DNA of 19,852 nucleotides from Bacteroidales bacterium (GTDB lineage: Bacteria; Bacteroidota; Bacteroidia; Bacteroidales; UBA12077). The first letter of the stretch is position 1, and each line of letters begins with the position of its first letter. The stretch is from assembly GCA_003446015.1 (NCBI GenBank), contig DMBU01000070.1, forward strand, positions 40,773-60,624, read 5' to 3'. Positions 15,562-19,852 of this stretch are shown in pieces. The notes beneath the pieces are model-generated. The model did no database searches. It was given only the letters and a program-made list of their open reading frames with translations, and was not told the origin of the DNA. The position numbers and the translations under genes were made by a program.

Positions 15562-16668
15562 ATGAAAAGCACAGCATTTACACAATATCACATTGATTTA
15601 GGAGCTAAAATGCTCCCTTTCTGTGGTTTTAACATGCCAATTGAATATTCAGGAATAAACGATGAACACCTAACTGTTCGCGAAAAAGTTGGGGTTTTTG
15701 ACGTTTCGCATATGGGTGAATTTTGGATTAAAGGGCCCAAAGCTTTTAATTTAGTTCAGAAAGTAACTTCAAATAATGTTGCAGATTTATATAATGGCAA
15801 AGTTCAGTATTCATGTTTCCCAAATGGTAAAGGCGGAATCGTTGACGATTTATTGGTTTATAAATTTGATGATGAAAAATATCTGTTGGTTGTTAACGCA
15901 GCAAATATTGATAAAGATTGGGCGTGGGTTACCAAAAATGCGAAAGAAATGGGTATGGAAATTGGAAAAGAAGTTTACAATGCTTCTGACGAAACCGCTC
16001 AGTTGGCAGTTCAAGGTCCGTTGGCTTTAAAAGCTATGCAAAAACTAACATCTGCAAATGTTGTTGATATGGAATATTATACTTTCCAGGTATGCGATTT
16101 TGCAGGAATAAAAGATGTGCTTTTCTCAACTACAGGTTACACTGGTTCAGGCGGTTGTGAGATTTATATAAAAAATGCTGATGCCGACAAATTGTGGAAA
16201 GCTGTTTTTGAAGCAGGTGCTGAATTTGGAATTAAACCAATCGGTTTAGGTGCTCGTGATACTTTACGTTTAGAATCAGGTTTCTGTTTATATGGAAACG
16301 ACATTAATGATGAAACATCAGCTATTCAGGCAGGTTTAGGCTGGATATCTAAATTTGTTGAAGGTAATGATTTTATCGATCGCGCTGTTTGGGAAAAGCA
16401 AAAAGAAGAAGGTGTATCTCCGCGCTTAAAAGGATTTAAGATGATTGAACGTGGTATTCCACGTCAACATTATAAGGTTTTTGATGCTAATGGAAATGAA
16501 ATTGGCGAAGTAACCTCAGGAACAATGTCTCCAATACTAAAGCAAGGTGTTGGTATGGCCTATTTAAATAAAGGTTTCTGGAAAGAAGGAACTGAAATTT
16601 TTATTGGAATCCGCGATAAAATGATTAAAGCTGAAGTTGCAAAAGCACCTTTTCACGAAAACAAATAA
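15562..16668 (+). CDS. gcvT: Aminomethyltransferase, glycine cleavage system T protein
   Basis: This protein takes the aminomethyl group from the lipoylated H protein and transfers it to tetrahydrofolate, giving methylene-THF and ammonia. It has 368 residues, normal for the family. Signatures include GVFDVSHMGEF (44-54), GGIVDDLLVY (91-100) with the catalytic Asp, QGP (151-153), STTGYTGSGGCE (189-200, folate-site region), GLGARDTLRLE (228-238) and GEVTSGTMSP (315-324). No gcvH or gcvP is in the window, so the system is split across the genome. No glycine riboswitch-like structure is seen in the 148-base leader. Terminators on both sides indicate a single-gene unit. It connects functionally with serC/serA downstream through serine-glycine-folate metabolism. 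Confidence 0.97.
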   Translation: MKSTAFTQYHIDLGAKMLPFCGFNMPIEYSGINDEHLTVREKVGVFDVSHMGEFWIKGPKAFNLVQKVTSNNVADLYNGKVQYSCFPNGKGGIVDDLLVYKFDDEKYLLVVNAANIDKDWAWVTKNAKEMGMEIGKEVYNASDETAQLAVQGPLALKAMQKLTSANVVDMEYYTFQVCDFAGIKDVLFSTTGYTGSGGCEIYIKNADADKLWKAVFEAGAEFGIKPIGLGARDTLRLESGFCLYGNDINDETSAIQAGLGWISKFVEGNDFIDRAVWEKQKEEGVSPRLKGFKMIERGIPRQHYKVFDANGNEIGEVTSGTMSPILKQGVGMAYLNKGFWKEGTEIFIGIRDKMIKAEVAKAPFHENK

Positions 16669-16690
16669 CTAATTACAATATACTTTTAAG

Positions 16691-16716
16691 ACCCTGCTTT
16701 TTAGGCAGGGTTTTTT
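16691..16716 (+). terminator. Rho-independent terminator of gcvT
   Basis: ACCCTGC (16691-16697) pairs with GCAGGGT (16705-16711) around a 7-base loop, and a run of T continues to 16716. It starts 23 bases after the gcvT stop codon. Confidence 0.92.
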
Positions 16717-16718
16717 GT

Positions 16719-16726
16719 TAATTTTG
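16719..16726 (+). promoter_or_regulatory. Candidate -7 element (TAATTTTG) of the comB-like gene
   Basis: Exact TAnnTTTG match just after the gcvT terminator and 24 bases before the ATG at 16750. The terminator occupies the place where a -33 box would lie, and none is recognisable there. Confidence 0.35.
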
Positions 16727-16749
16727 TTTCTTAAAGATTTGTTGATAAA

Positions 16750-17472
16750 ATGAATAACATTGAAGTTTGTTTAAGTCCAAAACTATTTGATCTGTACTCG
16801 TCGAAAAACAAAATAATCATCATTGTTGATATATTAAGGGCATCGACAATGATCACAACAATGTTTGAAAATGGTGCAAAAAGAATTATCCCTGTAACGA
16901 GTCTTGAAGAAGCATTTGATTACAAGAAAAAAGGATTTTTAGTTGTTGCCGAAAGAAATGGAAAGAAAGTCGATTTTGCAGACTTTGATAATTCTCCTTT
17001 TTCATTTAAGAGTGAAAAAGTAACAGGAAAAACTTTGGTGTACAGTTCTACGAATGGAACCAATACAATACATCTCGCAAAAAACTCCGAAACAATACTT
17101 ATTGCATCTTTTTTAAATTTATCTGCAGTATCTGATTTTCTGTATAAAGAAGGAAAAGATATATTAATAGTATGTTCAGGTTGGAAAGGGAATTATTGTA
17201 TTGAAGATTCTCTGTTTGCTGGAGCTTTAGCTAACGATTTGGTCAACAAAGCTTCTCACCAAGCTATGTGCGATTCAACATTGGCTTCGATCGATTTATG
17301 GAATATAGCTAAAAATGATCTTGCGAATTATATTCAAAAGATTTCCCAATTTAAACGTTTAAAAGATTTTGGATTTGATCAAATTGTAGATTATTGTTTT
17401 CAACTTGATATCTCAAAAGTAATTCCTGTTTATAAAGAGGAGAGTATCATAAATTTAGCTACATCACGATAA
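16750..17472 (+). CDS. comB: 2-phosphosulfolactate phosphatase family protein (ComB)
   Basis: A 240-residue cytosolic protein of the ComB family, Mg-dependent phosphatases that hydrolyse 2-phosphosulfolactate to sulfolactate in methanogen coenzyme M synthesis. Conserved blocks are present: VDILRAST (26-33), ERNG (68-71), NSP (81-83), STNGTNTI (100-107) and CSGWKGNYCIEDSLFAGA (142-159). Length fits. Bacteroidota do not make coenzyme M by the methanogen route, so the biological substrate is unclear. Sulfolactate production or another phosphorylated hydroxy acid are possibilities. No comA (phosphosulfolactate synthase) or comC-type gene lies nearby. The gene lies between gcvT (with a terminator between) and serC (161-base spacer), so it is probably transcribed alone. 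Confidence 0.88.
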   Translation: MNNIEVCLSPKLFDLYSSKNKIIIIVDILRASTMITTMFENGAKRIIPVTSLEEAFDYKKKGFLVVAERNGKKVDFADFDNSPFSFKSEKVTGKTLVYSSTNGTNTIHLAKNSETILIASFLNLSAVSDFLYKEGKDILIVCSGWKGNYCIEDSLFAGALANDLVNKASHQAMCDSTLASIDLWNIAKNDLANYIQKISQFKRLKDFGFDQIVDYCFQLDISKVIPVYKEESIINLATSR

Positions 17473-17632
17473 GTCCTGGTTTTTTTATTATTTAGTTTAT
17501 TTATAACTTTATTCACAATTTTTTACCGAAAGCTGTTGAACATCATATAATTTTTGATCATAAAATTTAAATATTATTTGCATCTTGCAGTCTGATTTAT
17601 GAAAAAGTTAACAATTTAAAAAACAATACATT

Positions 17633-18706
17633 ATGAGAAAGCATATTTTTAACGCTGGTCCATGTAAATTATCCGATTCATTATTGAAAAATACATCTGA
17701 CGCTATTCTTGATTGGAATGGAATGGGTCAGTCTATTCTTGAAGTATCTCACAGAGGTAAAGAATTTCAAGCTGTAATGGATGAAACTGTTGCTTTAATG
17801 AAAGAAGTTCTCAGCATTCCTGAAGGATATTCCGTACTATTTCTTGGTGGTGGCGCAAGCCTTCAATTTGCAATGATTCCTTATAATTTCCTAAAAACAA
17901 AAGCATTTTATGTAAATACAGGAACCTGGTCATCAAAAGCGATTAAAGAAGCAAAATTTTGGGGAGAAACAGTTGTGGTATCTTCAGAAGATAAAAATTT
18001 CACGTATTACCCAAAAGGATACGATATTCCAAAGGATGTTGATTATGTGCATATAACCACAAATAATACAATCCGCGGAACTGAAATTTTTGAGGATTTG
18101 GATGTTAAAGCACCTTTAATTGCTGATATGTCTTCAGACTTTTTAAGTCGCCCTGTTGATGTTTCTAAATATGCAATGATTTATGGTGGTGCACAGAAAA
18201 ATTTAGGTCCTGCCGGTGTAACTTTTGTTATCATCAAAGATAGCTTTTTGGAAAAAATAGTGGCAGATCGTAAAATTCCTACCATGCTTCAATATGGAAT
18301 TCACATCAAAGAAGGCTCAATGTACAATACTCCTCCGGTAGTAAATGTTTTTGCTGTTCGCGAAACTTTGAAATGGGTGAAATCAGTAGGTGGAGTAAAA
18401 GCTATGGAAAAATTAGCTAAAGAAAGAGCTGATCTTTTATACAGTGCAATCGATAACAGTAAAATGTTTATTTGTCCTGTTGTTAAGGAAGATCGTTCAA
18501 GAATGAACATTGTATTTGTGATGAAAGATCAGTATAAAGACAAAGAGGCTGATTTTGTTAAGTTTGCTGGTGAAAGAAATTGTGTTGGAATTAAAGGACA
18601 CCGTTCAGTTGGCGGTTTCCGAGCGTCTACTTATAATGCTTCAACAATCGAAGATGTTAAGGCTTTAGTAAAAGCAATGCAAGATTTTGAAGCTCAAAAT
18701 GCATAA
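17633..18706 (+). CDS. serC: Phosphoserine aminotransferase
   Basis: A PLP-dependent class V aminotransferase that converts 3-phosphohydroxypyruvate and glutamate to phosphoserine and 2-oxoglutarate; family members also act in vitamin B6 synthesis. It has 357 residues, normal for SerC. Visible motifs are FNAGPCKL near the N-terminus, EVSHRGKEF (37-45), the phosphate-binding LGGGASLQF (71-79), NTGTWS (95-100), IADMSSDF (163-170) and the Schiff-base lysine Lys189 in GGAQKNLGPAG. The C-terminal GIKGHRSVGGFRASTYNA (319-336) binds substrate. The leader is A-rich without a Shine-Dalgarno site. serA follows 72 bases later, with a hairpin terminator or attenuator between them. Confidence 0.97.
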   Translation: MRKHIFNAGPCKLSDSLLKNTSDAILDWNGMGQSILEVSHRGKEFQAVMDETVALMKEVLSIPEGYSVLFLGGGASLQFAMIPYNFLKTKAFYVNTGTWSSKAIKEAKFWGETVVVSSEDKNFTYYPKGYDIPKDVDYVHITTNNTIRGTEIFEDLDVKAPLIADMSSDFLSRPVDVSKYAMIYGGAQKNLGPAGVTFVIIKDSFLEKIVADRKIPTMLQYGIHIKEGSMYNTPPVVNVFAVRETLKWVKSVGGVKAMEKLAKERADLLYSAIDNSKMFICPVVKEDRSRMNIVFVMKDQYKDKEADFVKFAGERNCVGIKGHRSVGGFRASTYNASTIEDVKALVKAMQDFEAQNA

Positions 18707-18726
18707 TTAAACAAGATATACAATTA

Positions 18727-18755
18727 GACTCAAAACTTTTGTTTTGGGTCTTTTT
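18727..18755 (+). terminator. Terminator or attenuator between serC and serA
   Basis: GACTCAAAAC (18727-18736) pairs with GTTTTGGGTC (18741-18750), with one G-T pair and a TTTT loop, followed by five T. It lies 20 bases after serC and 23 bases before the serA ATG. No promoter was recognised after it, so serA expression may depend on readthrough. Confidence 0.82.
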
Positions 18756-18778
18756 ATAAATACCTAAAATAAAAAAAC

Positions 18779-19699
18779 ATGAAAAAAGTATTAGTTGCAA
18801 CCGATAAACCATTTGCCAAAAAAGCAGTGGATGGCATTAAAAATGTTTGTGATAAAGCTGGTTATCAACTTATTTTACTTGAAAAATATACTGATCAAAA
18901 CGATTTTGTTAAGGCAGTAGCTGATGTTGATGCTGTAATTATCCGTAGCGATAAGGCAAATAAGCAAGTTATTGAAGCAGGAAAAAATCTTAAGATAGTG
19001 GTACGCGCAGGAGCCGGTTACGATAACATCGATTTGGAAGCTTGTACTCAAAAGGGAGTTGTTGCAATGAATACTCCCGGACAGAATTCAAATGCCGTGG
19101 CTGAATTAGCTTTAGGAATGATGGTATATCAGGCAAGAAACCAGTTCGATGGTAAATCTGGAACTGAATTACGCGACAAAACAATAGGTATTCATGCTTA
19201 TGGTAATGTTGGTAAATTAGTAGCTAAAATTGCTAAAGGATTCGGAATGGATGTTTATGCTTATGATCCTTTCGTAAGCAAGACTGAAATTGAAAAAGAT
19301 GGAGTAAAAGCATTAAATTCTGTTGAGGAACTTTACAAAAACTGCCAATACATTTCTTTGCATATTCCAGCTAATGATAAAACTAAGAAATCAATCAATT
19401 ATGAATTACTTTCATCTATGCCAGAAGGCGCAGCTTTAGTTAATACAGCGCGTAAGGAAGTAATCAACGAGGATGATCTTTTAAAAATTATGGAAAATCG
19501 AAAAGATTTTACATATATTTCTGATGTTGCTCCTGATTGTGCCACAACTTTTACAGAGAAATTTGAAGGTAGATTTTATTTCACTCCGAAGAAAATGGGA
19601 GCTCAAACTGAAGAAGCAAATGTGAATGCAGGAATTGCTGCAGCCGAACAAATTGTGGATTTTTTAGAAAACGGGAATACAAAATTTAAAGTAAACTAA
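18779..19699 (+). CDS. serA: D-3-phosphoglycerate dehydrogenase, short form without ACT domain
   Basis: An NAD-dependent 2-hydroxyacid dehydrogenase that oxidises 3-phosphoglycerate to 3-phosphohydroxypyruvate, the entry step to serine. The 306 residues cover substrate and nucleotide domains only. The C-terminal serine-sensing ACT domain and the intervening domain of longer enzymes are absent, so feedback control must differ. Visible are RAGAGYDNID (76-85), NTPGQNSNAVAE (98-109), the dinucleotide loop AYGNVG (140-145, Ala where the first Gly of GxGxxG is usual) and VNTARKEVINE (221-231) with catalytic Arg225. The usual TPHIGG(S/A)T catalytic-His motif reads TPKKMGAQT (269-277), with Lys271 in the His position. 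This variant is characteristic of Bacteroidota and resembles the enzyme described in Entamoeba. The serC neighbour supports a role in serine synthesis. Confidence 0.93.
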   Translation: MKKVLVATDKPFAKKAVDGIKNVCDKAGYQLILLEKYTDQNDFVKAVADVDAVIIRSDKANKQVIEAGKNLKIVVRAGAGYDNIDLEACTQKGVVAMNTPGQNSNAVAELALGMMVYQARNQFDGKSGTELRDKTIGIHAYGNVGKLVAKIAKGFGMDVYAYDPFVSKTEIEKDGVKALNSVEELYKNCQYISLHIPANDKTKKSINYELLSSMPEGAALVNTARKEVINEDDLLKIMENRKDFTYISDVAPDCATTFTEKFEGRFYFTPKKMGAQTEEANVNAGIAAAEQIVDFLENGNTKFKVN

Positions 19700-19710
19700 A
19701 TATAATTAAA

Positions 19711-19832
19711 GGTTTCAGGTTGAAAGTTAAAAGTTAGCCTGAAATAGACTAAATTAATAATAGAAATTTTGAATATTGTAAATGAGTTACAAAGCAGCAA
19801 GTTTTAATAATTAAACTTTAAACCTGTAACTT
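19711..19832. repeat. Imperfect inverted repeats downstream of serA
   Basis: TTTCAGG (19713-19719) pairs perfectly with CCTGAAA (19738-19744). In addition, the 20-base stretch from 19713 matches the reverse complement of roughly 19810-19829 at about 16 of 20 positions, sharing CAGGTT and AAAGTT cores. No gene is seen from 19700 to the window end. This may be a terminator-like structure or an intergenic repeat element truncated by the edge. Confidence 0.4.
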
Positions 19833-19852
19833 GTCTTTCCCTAATATAGGTT

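Noticed and set aside
17473..17632. Terminator for comB or clear promoter for serC
   Set aside because: A T-run follows the comB stop but no stable stem precedes it, and no exact TAnnTTTG element was found in the spacer.

Overview
This window is an AT-rich bacterial chromosome segment that most likely comes from the Bacteroidota, probably a Bacteroidales/Marinilabiliales-like lineage. The evidence: start codons are mostly preceded by A/T-rich stretches without Shine-Dalgarno sites; several TAnnTTTG-type -7 elements occur; there is a TonB-dependent receptor with an N-terminal carboxypeptidase-like domain, an OmpA/PD40 outer-membrane protein of the type common in this phylum, and a short phosphoglycerate dehydrogenase without an ACT domain. 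No phage, insertion sequence, CRISPR array, rRNA or tRNA was recognised. No gene-free stretch exceeds 300 bases.

Left part (1-2017, + strand): the probable tail of an unidentified gene, then a tightly coupled pair. The pair is an extended short-chain dehydrogenase of the 3-beta-HSD/dihydroflavonol-reductase type and a membrane protein that closely resembles animal steroid 5-alpha-reductases (SRD5A1/2). A bidirectional terminator separates the pair from a leftward block. Read in transcription order (8496 to 2083), that block encodes an RNase H protein with an unknown N-terminal region, a flavin reductase, a TonB-dependent receptor, a putative cobalamin-binding radical SAM enzyme, an exported superoxide-reductase-like protein with one apparent ligand change, and an exported protein of unknown function.

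Middle (8735-15413): clpB, the AAA+ disaggregase, converges on an HPt-STAS signalling pair and shares a hairpin terminator with it. A nine-repeat exported TPR protein and a TPR/beta-propeller/OmpA protein then form an envelope operon. The second has the domain order of the type IX secretion protein PorE but no lipoprotein cysteine.

Right part (15562-19699, + strand): one-carbon and serine metabolism. gcvT (glycine cleavage T protein) is followed by a ComB-family 2-phosphosulfolactate phosphatase, then serC and serA, the first two dedicated steps in the reverse order of the pathway. Hairpin terminators follow gcvT and serC, so these genes are probably separate or attenuated units. SerA makes phosphohydroxypyruvate, SerC aminates it to phosphoserine, and GcvT acts downstream on glycine and folate one-carbon units.

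Most of the window is ordinary core genome. The best leads are the 3-beta-HSD-like/5-alpha-reductase pair, the altered exported superoxide-reductase-like protein, the ComB homologue in a non-methanogen, and the divergent SerA active site.
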